From: JBJGXI01 sp045635475
GTDB taxonomy: Bacteria > Bacillota > Bacilli > Bacillales > Amphibacillaceae
Length of the DNA stretch: 64,000 bases
Assembly: GCF_045635475.1 (NCBI RefSeq)
Contig: NZ_JBJGXI010000002.1
Span: 62,001-126,000 of the forward strand
Direction of reading: 5' to 3'
The notes under the pieces are model-generated. The model searched no databases. It was given only the letters and a program-made list of their open reading frames with translations, and was not told the DNA's origin. Below, in pieces: positions 25,099 through 34,140 of this stretch. The position numbers and the translations under genes are program-made. Each line of letters begins with the position of its first letter. The first letter of the stretch is position 1.

Positions 25099-25990
25099 CT
25101 TTGTCTTCTCTTTCCCGATAGCACTCCAGTGCTTTGATGCTCTGATAAACAAACCGAGTATAAGGAATGTCAACGCTAGCATGTTTTAACAGATATCCTG
25201 ATATACCCTCAATTTCGGTTAGTTGATTATTTTTTAAATCCATTTTCATAGACGACTCATTTTCGTTTGTATTGCCAGCTATTCCTATTACTCTTCTCCA
25301 CTGCTTCTCCGCATTTAATTGTAACACGCTTGCGGCTTCTTTACACAGTTGTTTGCCTAGTGCAACTACATGGGGATTCGTTAGTATCTCACCATTCTTC
25401 ACTTGAAAAAGTGCCGTTAGAGGATTAATAACAGCATTAATTACTAGCTTTTCGCTGAGCATTACATGCCAATTTTGTTCGATTTCAACCGGGAACGACA
25501 GACTATCTATCGCTTTATAAGTAGAACTCAGAACTAACTCGTTGCCACTTAATAATGCAATATTAAGTTTTCCTTTTCCTGTGTGAATTACACTATAATC
25601 ATTCACTTTTAGCGCTCCATGCTCAAAGGTCCCTACAATGATTGTTGATGCGAAATCCATCTTGTTAATAAGATCGATATGTCCCATACCATTTTGAATG
25701 AATATTAATGTGCTGCTACTATTTTTTAAGACAGTCAATATCTGCTCGATTTGATAATATTTTACACATATAAAGATAAAATCCTCTTGTTGTAATTCAT
25801 CAATCAACATCGCACGTACTTGAAAAATATCAGGACTAGATAAAAACTCGATTCCAATTTTGTTGATCATATGTTTTTGGTCTTGTCTTCTAACATAAAT
25901 AGTTACTTGATGGCCTTGGTCGGCTAAGAGGCTACTAATTAATAATCCTACAGCCCCTCCCCCTATTACACCTATTTTCACATACTTCAC
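25091..25990 (-). CDS. panE: 2-dehydropantoate 2-reductase PanE
   Basis: A 299-residue NADPH-dependent ketopantoate reductase of pantothenate and CoA synthesis. The Rossmann motif is GVIGGGAVGLLISSLLA. The catalytic region is SEKLVINAVINPLTALF, with the conserved lysine and asparagines, and the C-terminal domain ends near LLKHASVDIPYTRFVYQ. B. subtilis has a homologue (ylbQ) at the same place; ylbP is missing between it and ylbO. coaD, of the same pathway, lies 7 kb away in this window. Confidence 0.92.
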   Translation of the reverse strand: MKYVKIGVIGGGAVGLLISSLLADQGHQVTIYVRRQDQKHMINKIGIEFLSSPDIFQVRAMLIDELQQEDFIFICVKYYQIEQILTVLKNSSSTLIFIQNGMGHIDLINKMDFASTIIVGTFEHGALKVNDYSVIHTGKGKLNIALLSGNELVLSSTYKAIDSLSFPVEIEQNWHVMLSEKLVINAVINPLTALFQVKNGEILTNPHVVALGKQLCKEAASVLQLNAEKQWRRVIGIAGNTNENESSMKMDLKNNQLTEIEGISGYLLKHASVDIPYTRFVYQSIKALECYREREDKDG

Positions 25991-26184
25991 TCCCGTTTTG
26001 ATCAGATACCTATTGAATTTACAAGCTTAACTTTTTCTGTTTTCTATTATAGTTGTACTATGTATGTTTTTAAAAGGATGACGCTTTATAGAAGCGAATA
26101 AATTTGAGGAATAGATTACAGCAGTAAATGCAGACAACTATTTGTTCCCGTGAATGGTATAAAATTCAGTTTTTTATAAACACA

Positions 26185-26221
26185 AATAAAACCCTTGCTG
26201 ATCTTATGATTCGCAAGGGTT
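26185..26221 (-). terminator. Intrinsic terminator after ylbO
   Basis: AACCCTTGC (26190-26198) pairs exactly with GCAAGGGTT (26213-26221) and is followed on the minus strand by TTTATTTG. Confidence 0.85.
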
Positions 26222-26232
26222 ACTTCTGTTTT

Positions 26233-26721
26233 TTAATCTATAATTGTTTTTTGACGGTCTGACGACTCAATTAAGTTCCAAACGTGGCTCATTTCTTTCC
26301 ACGCTTTTTCATGATTTTGTAGCTTTTTCTTCAACTCTTCCATTTCCTCTGTTAACTGTTGAATTTTAAAATCTACAGTTGATGAGCTCTTTTCATAATT
26401 ATCTAACTTCATTCTTTCTAATAATGATATAGCAGCATCAAGTGTTCCATCGTTATTAGAATCCTCGACAATTGAAACACTATCTATGGAATCCATTTGC
26501 TGTTTTCTATCTTTTTTAGCCATAACAATTGCTTTTTGATATTGCTTTCTAACTGAGGCATTCCAACGAAATCCGCATGCAGCAGGCGTACGCGATAATC
26601 GTTTCCCTACCTCTTTAAAGGCCTCTAATTGCGTCTTCCCTTCTCTTATATAGCGTAATACCGTTTCTGCTAATAACACATCTTCATCTTGACTCCATGC
26701 ATCTTGTCTAGTGCTATTCAT
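26233..26721 (-). CDS. ylbO: RsfA family forespore regulator YlbO
   Basis: A 162-residue protein with an N-terminal Myb/SANT-like domain (QDAWSQDEDVLLAETVLRYI then TPAACGFRWNASVRKQY) and a C-terminal coiled coil (residues about 105-150). This is the RsfA family; B. subtilis RsfA modulates SigF-dependent forespore genes, and YlbO is its paralogue at this map position. The ATG of MNSTRQD follows GGAGGGGTGGA, so the longer frame upstream is discarded. It is downstream of rpmF with a terminator between. Confidence 0.88.
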   Translation of the reverse strand: MNSTRQDAWSQDEDVLLAETVLRYIREGKTQLEAFKEVGKRLSRTPAACGFRWNASVRKQYQKAIVMAKKDRKQQMDSIDSVSIVEDSNNDGTLDAAISLLERMKLDNYEKSSSTVDFKIQQLTEEMEELKKKLQNHEKAWKEMSHVWNLIESSDRQKTIID

Positions 26722-26867
26722 TCCACCCCTCCTTGTTACATCGTTTGCTATCAATGTATGCAAACAATAGGGGTGATAGAATAAATCTTTTCTATTTTTA
26801 TAAATATTTTTAAATGCAAACGTGTTATAAAATGGTATCAAGAAAGCAATACATTCTTAAATACATA

Positions 26868-26908
26868 GGAAAAAGAGTCATCTAGCAGATTGGCTAAATG
26901 ACTCTTTT
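26868..26908 (-). terminator. Terminator after rpmF
   Basis: AAAAGAGTCAT (26871-26881) and ATGACTCTTTT (26898-26908) form an 11-bp perfect stem with T-runs on both strands. It ends the ylbN-rpmF transcript. Confidence 0.85.
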
Positions 26909-26934
26909 ACAGACCCGTTATACGAGTTAATTTA

Positions 26935-27108
26935 TTATTGATCAACCACTTGTTTTCCGTCATATTGTCCACAAGATTTACAAACATGGTGAGGTTTTGT
27001 TGATTCACCACAATTTGAACATTCAATCATGCCAGGTACATGTAACTTCTTGTGCGTACGACGTTGATTTTTAACTTTTTTAGAAGTTCTTTGCTTAGGT
27101 ACTGCCAT
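26935..27108 (-). CDS. rpmF: Ribosomal protein bL32
   Basis: A 57-residue protein read directly from the sequence: MAVPKQRTSKKVKNQRRTHK begins it, and it continues to IECSNCGESTKPHHVCKSCG and ends VVDQ followed by two stops. Two CxxC pairs make the zinc ribbon, so this is the zinc-binding form of L32. The site GGAGG lies upstream at 27115-27120 area. The order ylbN-rpmF is universal in Bacillus and many other bacteria. Confidence 0.97.
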   Translation of the reverse strand: MAVPKQRTSKKVKNQRRTHKKLHVPGMIECSNCGESTKPHHVCKSCGQYDGKQVVDQ

Positions 27109-27185
27109 GTCTTACACCTCCTTCATACACGAAACGAAAATCCTAGGTAAAGGCAGAGTTAATAAACTTTACCTAAACGATTTTG

Positions 27186-27704
27186 CTATTTATCGTTATC
27201 ATCTAATAATGATTGCAATTTTTGTAGGCGTGGATCTATTTTTTTCTCCGTTTTGTGTTCGGATTTTAATTCCCAGCCTTCTCCTTTTGTGATTGCATTT
27301 TCTTGCGCTTTTTCGTCATCAGAAAACACACGAAAAGGAACTTCCAATAAAACATTTTCCTTTATATATGGAGTTAAGTCAAGCATTTCTCCATCTACAG
27401 GATGAATTTCTGAGTCATCTTCAACCTTGTAATACGGTGAAGTAGAGTAAATTTCTCTCGTATCAATGTGAAAGGGATAATTGACGTCAACCAATGTTCT
27501 TGCACACGGCAAGGTCATGGTACCATCAATGGTAAAATGAAATGTTATTTCATTTCCTTGCATAGTTGCAAATCCTTTTACATGAACAGGTTCAATACTA
27601 CGTATATCATTGTTCATATCTTTGATTTCAGAGACGTCTACATCTTCTTCAAATTTTACTGGTTCAGACCCACTAATTTTAAATTTTTGCACAGGAAACT
27701 TCAT
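27186..27704 (-). CDS. ylbN: YceD/DUF177 family protein YlbN
   Basis: A 172-residue protein of the DUF177 family, encoded just upstream of rpmF as usual and linked in other species to 23S rRNA accumulation. The family core is CARTLVDVNYPFHI followed by an acidic middle and DLTPYIKENVLLEVPFRVF. One usual cysteine pair of the family is reduced to a single Cys. A GTG three codons upstream is part of GAGGTG; the ATG of MKFPVQKF is the start. Confidence 0.9.
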   Translation of the reverse strand: MKFPVQKFKISGSEPVKFEEDVDVSEIKDMNNDIRSIEPVHVKGFATMQGNEITFHFTIDGTMTLPCARTLVDVNYPFHIDTREIYSTSPYYKVEDDSEIHPVDGEMLDLTPYIKENVLLEVPFRVFSDDEKAQENAITKGEGWELKSEHKTEKKIDPRLQKLQSLLDDNDK

Positions 27705-27985
27705 TGTTTTCACCTCAAGGCAACAAAGGTTATTTTAAAAGGAAATCATTGTTTTGTCAATATTTTTTCTTTACAGTAACTTATTTATTCTTTATACGTG
27801 TGATGTTTTATATCCTAACATAAATTTTATCCAATAAGCAATATCCACACCTACCAAATTGTTTTTGGAGTCGCTTCGTAATTGTGCTAATATATGGGTA
27901 TGAATAGCAGTCCATATTATGCGTTAGATGGATTAGTATAACCAGCTATTCTTTAAAATCATCTAAATTATAAAAGGGATGTTAA

Positions 27986-29209
27986 ATGATGAAAGCCTGT
28001 GGACTAATTGTTGAATATAACCCATTTCATTACGGTCACCTTCATCATCTACAGCAATCTAAGACAATTACGTCTGCAGATTGTATGATCGCTGTTATGA
28101 GTGGAAACTTTCTCCAACGTGGTGAACCAGCTATTATTGACAAATTCCATCGCGCACAAGCAGCTATGGAGGCGGGAATTGATTTGGTAGTTGAGTTACC
28201 TTATGCATATGCCGTACAGCATAGTGACATATTTGCGGAAGGTGCAACAAAAATACTAGACGCCCTAGGTGTGTCTTCGGTATGTTTTGGAAGCGAAAAT
28301 GGTAACATACATGGATTTACAAGCGCGGTACAAACCTTAGATCAAAAGCAAACTGATTTTCAAGAAGAATTAAAAAGACAATTAGCGGAAGGATTATCTT
28401 TTCCAGAAGCAAGTCGAAAAGCATATCAATCTATTGGGCTTACTGATGGTGAAGTTGATCTATCAAAACCTAACAACATTCTTGGTTTTAGCTATACAAA
28501 AAGTATTTACAATCATCAGCTTGCTATACAACCAACTACAATTAAGAGAATTAAAAATGACTATCATGATACTGAAATTGACCATAGGATTGCAAGTGCA
28601 ACAAGTATACGTAAGGAGTTACTAGATCGCAGTGAGTTAACAAATAAGGTTAGGGCATCATTACCAATTTCTACACAAAAGCAACTACTAACCTACAAAC
28701 AAAATGCACACCACTGGCACCAATGGTCTAGTTATTTTCATTTTCTTCAGTACCGTGTAAATACGATGACCGAAGCAGAATTACAAGGGATTCATGGCGT
28801 AGAAGAAGGTCTCGAGTATCGCATTAAACGGACAGCATTAGGAGCAGTTGATTTTGAATCATGGATGCATGAACTTAAAACAAAACGATATACTTGGACC
28901 CGATTACAACGTGTTTTCGCAAATATTTTAACGAATACAACAAAACAGGAAATTTCGCCTTGGATTTCAAATATTACAATCCCCTACATCCGAATATTAG
29001 CTATGAATAACAATGGGAGATCTTTTCTGCATCAGCAAAAAAAGCAGCTATCTATACCCTTGTTAACAGGATTAAAGAAGGACACACATCCTCTAATGAG
29101 GATAGAAGAAAAGGCTTCTGATACATATTATAGTATTATTCATCCAACCAGTCGTATCCCATTACGCAAGCAAGAAATTGTTCCACGATTGATTGATATA
29201 AGCAAATAA
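27986..29209 (+). CDS. tmcAL: tRNA(Met) cytidine acetate ligase TmcAL
   Basis: A 407-residue enzyme that uses ATP and acetate to form N4-acetylcytidine at the wobble base of elongator tRNA-Met. The nucleotidyltransferase motif is VEYNPFHYGHLHHL, with MSGNFLQRGEPAIIDKFHRA and VVELPYAYAVQHSDIFAEGA following. It was formerly ylbM. It is divergent from ylbN. The start is ATG-ATG behind AAGGG; either ATG is possible, the second giving the B. subtilis-like MKACGL. Confidence 0.96.
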   Translation: MMKACGLIVEYNPFHYGHLHHLQQSKTITSADCMIAVMSGNFLQRGEPAIIDKFHRAQAAMEAGIDLVVELPYAYAVQHSDIFAEGATKILDALGVSSVCFGSENGNIHGFTSAVQTLDQKQTDFQEELKRQLAEGLSFPEASRKAYQSIGLTDGEVDLSKPNNILGFSYTKSIYNHQLAIQPTTIKRIKNDYHDTEIDHRIASATSIRKELLDRSELTNKVRASLPISTQKQLLTYKQNAHHWHQWSSYFHFLQYRVNTMTEAELQGIHGVEEGLEYRIKRTALGAVDFESWMHELKTKRYTWTRLQRVFANILTNTTKQEISPWISNITIPYIRILAMNNNGRSFLHQQKKQLSIPLLTGLKKDTHPLMRIEEKASDTYYSIIHPTSRIPLRKQEIVPRLIDISK

Positions 29210-29210
29210 A

Positions 29211-29253
29211 AAGATGTAAGCTCCCACGTAACTGGAGCTTACATCTTTTTTTA
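29211..29253 (+). terminator. Terminator after tmcAL
   Basis: A 14-bp perfect stem (AAGATGTAAGCTCC at 29211-29224 with its complement at 29234-29247) is followed by a T-run to 29252. It also faces ylbL from the other side. Confidence 0.9.
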
Positions 29254-29299
29254 AGCACACAAATTAAGCCACGACTATCCGGTATCACCGCTTTTGTTC

Positions 29300-30325
29300 T
29301 TATGCTTTTGGTTCTAACTGTTTTAGATAATCTAGCGCCTGATCAAAAGTATCAATTGGTACTACCTTTATGCTACTGCCAATATCTTCTGCAGTCTGCT
29401 TAGCAATCTGATAGTTAGAATTTGCTGCACCACCTTCATTTGGAGCAAAGAAAATTTCACAGCCTTCATTATTTGCAGCAATCACTTTTTTGTCGATACC
29501 ACCAATTCTATTTACATTTCCATCATAATCAATTTCACCTGTACCAGCTATCTGGTAGCCTTTTGTTAGATCTTCTTCTGTAAGCTGATCATAAATTTCT
29601 AAAGAAAACATTAGACCTGCACTTGGCCCACCAATTTGTCCACTAGAAAAATTAACAGGTGGATCAACCGTCACTTCTCGATCCGTTACTAAGCTAATTC
29701 CTATGCCTACCTTTTTTGTTTCTCCCGGAAACTTTTGTAGTGTAATTTCTTCTATTTGTTCGTTCCCCTCACGTTCAATTGTAAGTTGAATTGTATCACC
29801 TGCTGCCTTGCCACCAACATAATCCATTAAGTCATTTGTATTTTGAATTTCTACGTTATCTAGTTTAGTTATTTTATCACCAGGTTGCAATATCCCTTCA
29901 GCTGGCATTCCTTCTACTACAGCAACAACATAAACACCTATATACTGAATATCAATTGTTTTATTTGCAGCTTGATAAGCTACGACCTTTGATGCTTCTT
30001 GTGAACCTTCCATCATTTGTAACTGTAATCTAAAATATGCATCCTTTGATATCCCTTCTGGAAAAACATTCTCAATAGGCGTTATTTCCTGATATGGTCG
30101 GATCGAAGCCCAGAGGTAAGAAAATGGCGTTGCAGTAATGCCACTAACTGTTACTAAATGCATGTCCCCTTCGCTTGTAAAGCCATCATTTACTGTAACA
30201 ATAGGATTTAGTGCATCTGCTCCCCCTGGTTTATATATATAATAAGGGAGTCGGTACCCTACTAAAAATGTAATTAGCACAAGTATAATAATTGACGGAA
30301 TAAAATATTTCCGATTAAGTTTCAT
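29300..30325 (-). CDS. ylbL: PDZ-domain Lon-like serine protease YlbL (SepM family)
   Basis: A 341-residue membrane-anchored protease. One N-terminal membrane helix (FIPSIIILVLITFLVGY) leads to a PDZ domain (VVEGMPAEGILQPGDKITKLD) and a C-terminal Lon-type protease domain. The catalytic serine is in GGPSAGLMFSLEIYDQ and the lysine in IGGIDKKVIAA. SepM relatives trim peptide pheromones; in B. subtilis YlbL is a membrane protease. The ATG of MKLNRKY has AAGGAG upstream, and it overlaps the ylbK stop by 11 bases. Confidence 0.94.
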   Translation of the reverse strand: MKLNRKYFIPSIIILVLITFLVGYRLPYYIYKPGGADALNPIVTVNDGFTSEGDMHLVTVSGITATPFSYLWASIRPYQEITPIENVFPEGISKDAYFRLQLQMMEGSQEASKVVAYQAANKTIDIQYIGVYVVAVVEGMPAEGILQPGDKITKLDNVEIQNTNDLMDYVGGKAAGDTIQLTIEREGNEQIEEITLQKFPGETKKVGIGISLVTDREVTVDPPVNFSSGQIGGPSAGLMFSLEIYDQLTEEDLTKGYQIAGTGEIDYDGNVNRIGGIDKKVIAANNEGCEIFFAPNEGGAANSNYQIAKQTAEDIGSSIKVVPIDTFDQALDYLKQLEPKA

Positions 30326-31109
30326 TGTTTTTCTCCTTCCAGCTGTTGATGCAGTCATTGATGGCATTTATTTTGCTTTCGGCCTCTTTCTCACCCTCAG
30401 CAATAATGTCCAATATATTCGTGAATGCGCGAGCGCTATAGCTTGATACGTTTGGTTTTAACATAACATCAGCATGAAGACCAATATGACTTACTAGTTC
30501 ATCTTGCATAATATCGATGCTCTGAAGCATCACATCATAGATCGAGTTAATTTCTCTGTTATAAGTAAAATGAGAACAATCAATAGCAATAACAATGTCA
30601 GCACCCATATCTCTGGCTACCGAAACAGGAACACGATCGATGACACCCCCGTCTACGTATAGTTCACCATCGATGTTTTCCGGAACGAACACACCTGGAA
30701 TAGATATACTCGCTCTTACAGCCTTAGCAGGTGAACCATCAAAGAAAACTTTTTTCTTACCGCTATATAAATTAGTTGCTACTATACCTACAGGAATATC
30801 AAATTGTTCTATACTTTTGTGAAATGTAAACAAACGGATATACTCTTTAATTCTTTCTCCTTGAATAAAACCCATTTTAGGAACTGTGAAATCTAAGAAA
30901 TATTTTCTTTTAAATGTTTTAGCCAACTGGTATAATCCATCCACCTTTTGACCAGCACCATACAATGATCCCACTAACGATCCCATACTACTTCCTGCTA
31001 TTAAATCAATCGGTATATTATTTTCTTCAAACACTTTCAGTACGCCTGCATGCGCAAAACCTCTTGCTCCTCCAGATCCTAAAGCTAATCCTATTTTGGG
31101 TCGTCTCAC
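30315..31109 (-). CDS. ylbK: Patatin-like phospholipase family protein YlbK
   Basis: A 264-residue patatin-family serine hydrolase. It has the oxyanion motif GLALGSGGARGFAHAGVL, the nucleophile GSSMGSLVG and the dyad aspartate motif DGGVIDRVPV, so the Ser-Asp dyad is complete. Substrate is unknown. The start is a GTG (MRRPKIG) behind AAGGGGAG, which matches B. subtilis better than the longer frame. It is coupled to ylbL. Confidence 0.93.
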   Translation of the reverse strand: MRRPKIGLALGSGGARGFAHAGVLKVFEENNIPIDLIAGSSMGSLVGSLYGAGQKVDGLYQLAKTFKRKYFLDFTVPKMGFIQGERIKEYIRLFTFHKSIEQFDIPVGIVATNLYSGKKKVFFDGSPAKAVRASISIPGVFVPENIDGELYVDGGVIDRVPVSVARDMGADIVIAIDCSHFTYNREINSIYDVMLQSIDIMQDELVSHIGLHADVMLKPNVSSYSARAFTNILDIIAEGEKEAESKINAINDCINSWKEKNNET

Positions 31110-31400
31110 GAAATTTTCTCCCCTTAAAATTACGTTTTTATTTATAATATGGCATAAAAAAAACAACTATGTGCGTATATTGATAGAGACTTGCTTGTAC
31201 AAGGAAAAGCACAGGTTGTTCTGGTATTAAAGATACAGGCAAACACCACCACTTTGCATGGTAACACCTGTGGGACCTTTTTGAGCGCTCGTACGGAGGT
31301 TTTGGTGCTTTTTAAAGAACCTCTTCTAAAAGGAGCTACGCCTATTTTACAATGACATAAGTAATAAGTACAGAAATGTATCAGCTAGGAGGCCACAACG
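31110..31400. other. ylbK-ylbJ divergent gap with hairpin-rich segment
   Basis: This 291-base gap between divergent genes has a nested inverted structure. AAAAGCAC (about 31204) is matched by GTGCTTTT (about 31306), and inside it ACAGG...CACC is matched by GGTAACACCTGT. The outer sequences vaguely resemble the ends of the 150-bp repeat family, so it may be a decayed member. No T-box or riboswitch was recognised. Confidence 0.4.
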
Positions 31401-32621
31401 TTGAATCCAAAAATAAAATCATTGATTCTAGCTGGTGGCGCATTATTTATTGCCATCGCTATTATTCAACACCCTAAAGAAGCATTGGAAGCGAGTAAAA
31501 ATGGCATTGATATGTGGTGGGGAACAGTATTTCCCTCACTACTCCCATTTTTCATCACTGCCGAACTGCTTATTGGTTTTGGTGTTGTCCGATTTATCGG
31601 TGTATTGTTTGAACCAATCATGAGACCTGTATTTAATGTTCCTGGTGTTGGTAGCTTTGTATGGGCAATGGGGATGGCAAGCGGTTATCCATCAGGTGCT
31701 AAGATTACCACTAGACTTAGACAAGAGAATCAACTAACTCGAATTGAAGCAGAGCGACTCGTATCCTTTACGAATGCATCAAACCCATTGTTCATTATAG
31801 CTGCCGTATCAGTTGGTTTTTTTAATAATCCAAAACTCGGGATATTATTAGCTGTTTGTCACTACGTAAGTAATACTTTAGTAGGGATATGCATGCGATT
31901 TTATGGAAGAGAACAGCGTACAGCAAAAATAAATAGACAAAAAGAAAAGTTTAGTGTGTACAAAGCGTTCCAAGAAATGCACCGGACACGTTTAAAGGAT
32001 AGGAGAGCATTTGGTAAGGTTTTAGGAGACTCTGTAGTAAATTCTGTACAAACACTATTGATGATAGGCGGATTTATTATTATGTTTTCTGTGTTTACAA
32101 AATTATTATATTTGGCTGGAATCTCAGGGATCATCGCTAGCTTTTTATCTGGTTTTCTACAAATAATTGGTATTCCATCTGAATTGGCATTACCTATCTT
32201 TTCGGGGATGTTTGAGATTACACAAGGTGCCCAAATGATTGCACAAGTATCGATCACAGATGTTTTACCTCTAGCAATCGCGGTCAGCTTTATACTTGCA
32301 TTTAACGGCTTTTCTGTGCAAGCCCAAGTAGCTAGCATTATTGCTGAAACAGATATACGTTTTGCGCCTTATTTTTTCGCGCGGATTTTACATGGTATTT
32401 TCGCGAGTGTATTAACAATTGTCCTATTTAAACCATTATACCTAGACCAGCAAGTAGTTGGTAAGCAGATCATACCCGTTTTTTCTCAGAAAGACAGCTC
32501 AGCGCTTTTTGACGCTTGGACTTTATTGCAGACGATTGGTCCCATCATTACACTTCTTTCACTGCTAATCACCATTGTGATATTATACAATCGAATCTTT
32601 GGTAATTCGACAGCACATTAA
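31401..32621 (+). CDS. ylbJ: Sporulation integral membrane protein YlbJ
   Basis: A 406-residue polytopic membrane protein with nucleoside-recognition (Gate) domains; the motif GMASGYPSGAKITTRLRQE and a late FEITQGAQMIAQ repeat of the fold are visible. In B. subtilis it is made in the mother cell and is needed for a normal spore cortex. The start is TTG behind AGGAGG at 8 bases. It converges on coaD. Confidence 0.94.
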   Translation: MNPKIKSLILAGGALFIAIAIIQHPKEALEASKNGIDMWWGTVFPSLLPFFITAELLIGFGVVRFIGVLFEPIMRPVFNVPGVGSFVWAMGMASGYPSGAKITTRLRQENQLTRIEAERLVSFTNASNPLFIIAAVSVGFFNNPKLGILLAVCHYVSNTLVGICMRFYGREQRTAKINRQKEKFSVYKAFQEMHRTRLKDRRAFGKVLGDSVVNSVQTLLMIGGFIIMFSVFTKLLYLAGISGIIASFLSGFLQIIGIPSELALPIFSGMFEITQGAQMIAQVSITDVLPLAIAVSFILAFNGFSVQAQVASIIAETDIRFAPYFFARILHGIFASVLTIVLFKPLYLDQQVVGKQIIPVFSQKDSSALFDAWTLLQTIGPIITLLSLLITIVILYNRIFGNSTAH

Positions 32622-32636
32622 CACATTATTAATAGA

Positions 32637-32676
32637 AATCCCTTGGCAATAAGTACTATTGATTTGCCAAGGGATT
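32637..32676. terminator. Convergent hairpin between ylbJ and coaD
   Basis: AATCCCTTGGCAA (32637-32649) pairs exactly with its complement at 32664-32676. T-rich stretches beyond it are weak, but it is the only candidate terminator for both convergent genes. Confidence 0.7.
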
Positions 32677-32685
32677 GATAGTGAT

Positions 32686-33171
32686 TTATGATTGTTTAAA
32701 TTTTTGTTTTAGCGCCTTTTCGACAATATCAGGAACCAGGTCGGAGACATTTGCATGGTATTTAGCCACTTCTTTTACCATACTTGAACTCAAAAATGAA
32801 TATTGATTATTAGTCATCATAAAAAATGTCTCAATTTCTTCATTCAATTTTCTATTCATTGAAGTAATTTGTAGTTCATATTCAAAATCGGAAACAGCTC
32901 GTAAACCTCTTAAAATTACTTGTGCGTTCATATCACTAGCATAATCCATTAACAGTCCAGAACAAGAGTCAACCGTTACATTGTCTAAATCATCCGTTAC
33001 AGCCTCTAAGAGATGAACACGTTCATCTACAGAAAACAGTGGTGCTTTTGACTGATTATTAAAAACAGCAACAATAACTTGATCGAACACTTTTGCTCCT
33101 CTTTGGATAATATCTAGGTGTCCATATGTCACAGGATCAAAGCTTCCCGGACAAATAGCAAGTCTAGTCAT
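32686..33171 (-). CDS. coaD: Pantetheine-phosphate adenylyltransferase CoaD
   Basis: A 161-residue nucleotidyltransferase that makes dephospho-CoA from phosphopantetheine and ATP. The motifs PGSFDPVTYGHLDII (TxGH), LRGLRAVSDFEYE and the C-terminal YSFLSSSMVKEVA are complete. The length is standard. It lies 2 bases after rsmD, as in B. subtilis, so they form an operon. Confidence 0.98.
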   Translation of the reverse strand: MTRLAICPGSFDPVTYGHLDIIQRGAKVFDQVIVAVFNNQSKAPLFSVDERVHLLEAVTDDLDNVTVDSCSGLLMDYASDMNAQVILRGLRAVSDFEYELQITSMNRKLNEEIETFFMMTNNQYSFLSSSMVKEVAKYHANVSDLVPDIVEKALKQKFKQS

Positions 33172-33173
33172 GT

Positions 33174-33734
33174 TTACAACTCCTTTCTAGCAAACAGTGT
33201 TATTGTCGTGCTATTTGCATATGTTGCTGACTTCATTTTTTCGTAACTTATGTAACTAGATGGTAGAGACATGTTTGCGTCATGCTCACACACGATGATA
33301 CCTTTTTCTGACAACAATTGATTTTCAGCTAGCTGATCCAGTAATTTCTCATAAGAAATTTTGTGATATGGCGGGTCCAAAAAGATCAAATCAAATGTAA
33401 GCCCTCTTTTTGCTGCCGCTTTAATGGCACGAAAACCATCTGTACAAAACACCTCTGACTGATTTTCTAAATGAAGCAATTGCAGGTTTTCATGAATGAT
33501 TTTAACAGCTTTAGGTTGCTTGTCTACAAAAATGGCTTGCTCCATACCTCTGCTAAGCGCCTCGATTCCTAAAGAACCACTACCTGCAAAAAGATCCAAA
33601 CAACTGCCCCCATTAAAATAAGGACCAATCATTTGGAATAATGCTTCTTTTACCTTGTCTGTTGTTGGTCTAGTTAACTGATTGGGAACTGGTTTAATTG
33701 GCCGCCCTTTATGTACACCTGAAATTACTCTCAT
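33174..33734 (-). CDS. rsmD: 16S rRNA m2G966 methyltransferase RsmD
   Basis: A 186-residue SAM-dependent methyltransferase for G966 of 16S rRNA (ylbH in B. subtilis). It shows RPTTDKVKEALFQMI, the SAM loop LDLFAGSGSLGIEALSRG and the catalytic LIFLDPPYHKI. The ATG of MRVISGVHKG after AGAGGTG is the start; the longer open frame upstream would run into the csfG promoter region. It is coupled to coaD. Confidence 0.96.
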   Translation of the reverse strand: MRVISGVHKGRPIKPVPNQLTRPTTDKVKEALFQMIGPYFNGGSCLDLFAGSGSLGIEALSRGMEQAIFVDKQPKAVKIIHENLQLLHLENQSEVFCTDGFRAIKAAAKRGLTFDLIFLDPPYHKISYEKLLDQLAENQLLSEKGIIVCEHDANMSLPSSYISYEKMKSATYANSTTITLFARKEL

Positions 33735-33806
33735 ATAGGCACCTCTTCCTATTAGATACGCATTTATCCTATCATAAAATACGATGATAAAGAAATCATC
33801 TAGCAA

Positions 33807-33836
33807 TGTATAAATTTAGTTTCATCGTACATAATA
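33807..33836 (+). promoter_or_regulatory. SigF/SigG-type promoter of csfG
   Basis: TGTATA (33807-33812) is followed by 17 bases and CATAATA (33830-33836). This is close to the known SigG pattern TGAATA-N17/18-CATACTA, and one mismatch from the SigF -10. It points into the rsmD-ylbG gap, where no coding frame lies. Confidence 0.65.
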
Positions 33837-33842
33837 ACATAG

Positions 33843-33996
33843 TGAAGCAGCTAACAATCCTATTAGTTGCCTCACGAACACGGAGAAGGCTTACGTTTCC
33901 CCATAAGTTCTTCCTCCGGTTTCTCCTCTCCCTTTGCCTTTTTGTTTTCTTTTGAAGGCAAAAAGGGCCTGCAGAATTATCTGCAGGCTTTTTTTT
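33843..33996 (+). ncRNA. csfG: Sporulation small RNA CsfG
   Basis: CsfG is a forespore small RNA described in B. subtilis in the ylbG-ylbH (rsmD) gap and conserved in endospore formers, with unpaired pyrimidine-rich octamers. The same gap here has a SigF/SigG-type promoter, and a C/U-rich loop GTTTCCCC framed by CTTAC and ATAAG (about 33890-33907). A second pyrimidine tract, TTTCTCCTCTCCC, follows, then a strong terminator (GCCTGCAG with CTGCAGGC, 33967-33988, then eight Ts). The 5' end is estimated from the promoter. The target and function are unknown. Confidence 0.72.
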
Positions 33997-34000
33997 GTAA

Positions 34001-34105
34001 GATAAGAAAGCATATAAATTTGTACAAGTGTCTAGCTACAGCGACCACCAACTAGCGAGACTTCCCTCACCTCCGTACGTTGGTAAACGGGCGCTTGCAC
34101 TTTTT
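34001..34105 (+). repeat. Interspersed tctag-type repeat, short form
   Basis: Directly after the csfG T-run come the linker GATAAGAAAGCATATAAATT and then TGTCTAGCTACAGCGACCA (34029 on), ending GGGCGCTTGCACTTTTT. The same linker and ends recur at 42483, 49154 and 54324. No coding frame. Confidence 0.75.
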
Positions 34106-34140
34106 ATAATCTAAGTGAGGAAAAATCATGCGTTCTACTT

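Noticed and set aside
24937..25182. 81-codon frame as an intact gene
   Set aside because: Its first 28 codons lie in the panE end and its stop is the nonsense codon of the DUF3397 pseudogene.
31110..31400. Riboswitch or T-box leader for ylbJ
   Set aside because: Hairpins are present but no specifier loop, T-box motif or known aptamer core was found.
31901..32338. 145-codon minus-strand frame
   Set aside because: It is a shadow of ylbJ, opposite the real membrane protein frame.
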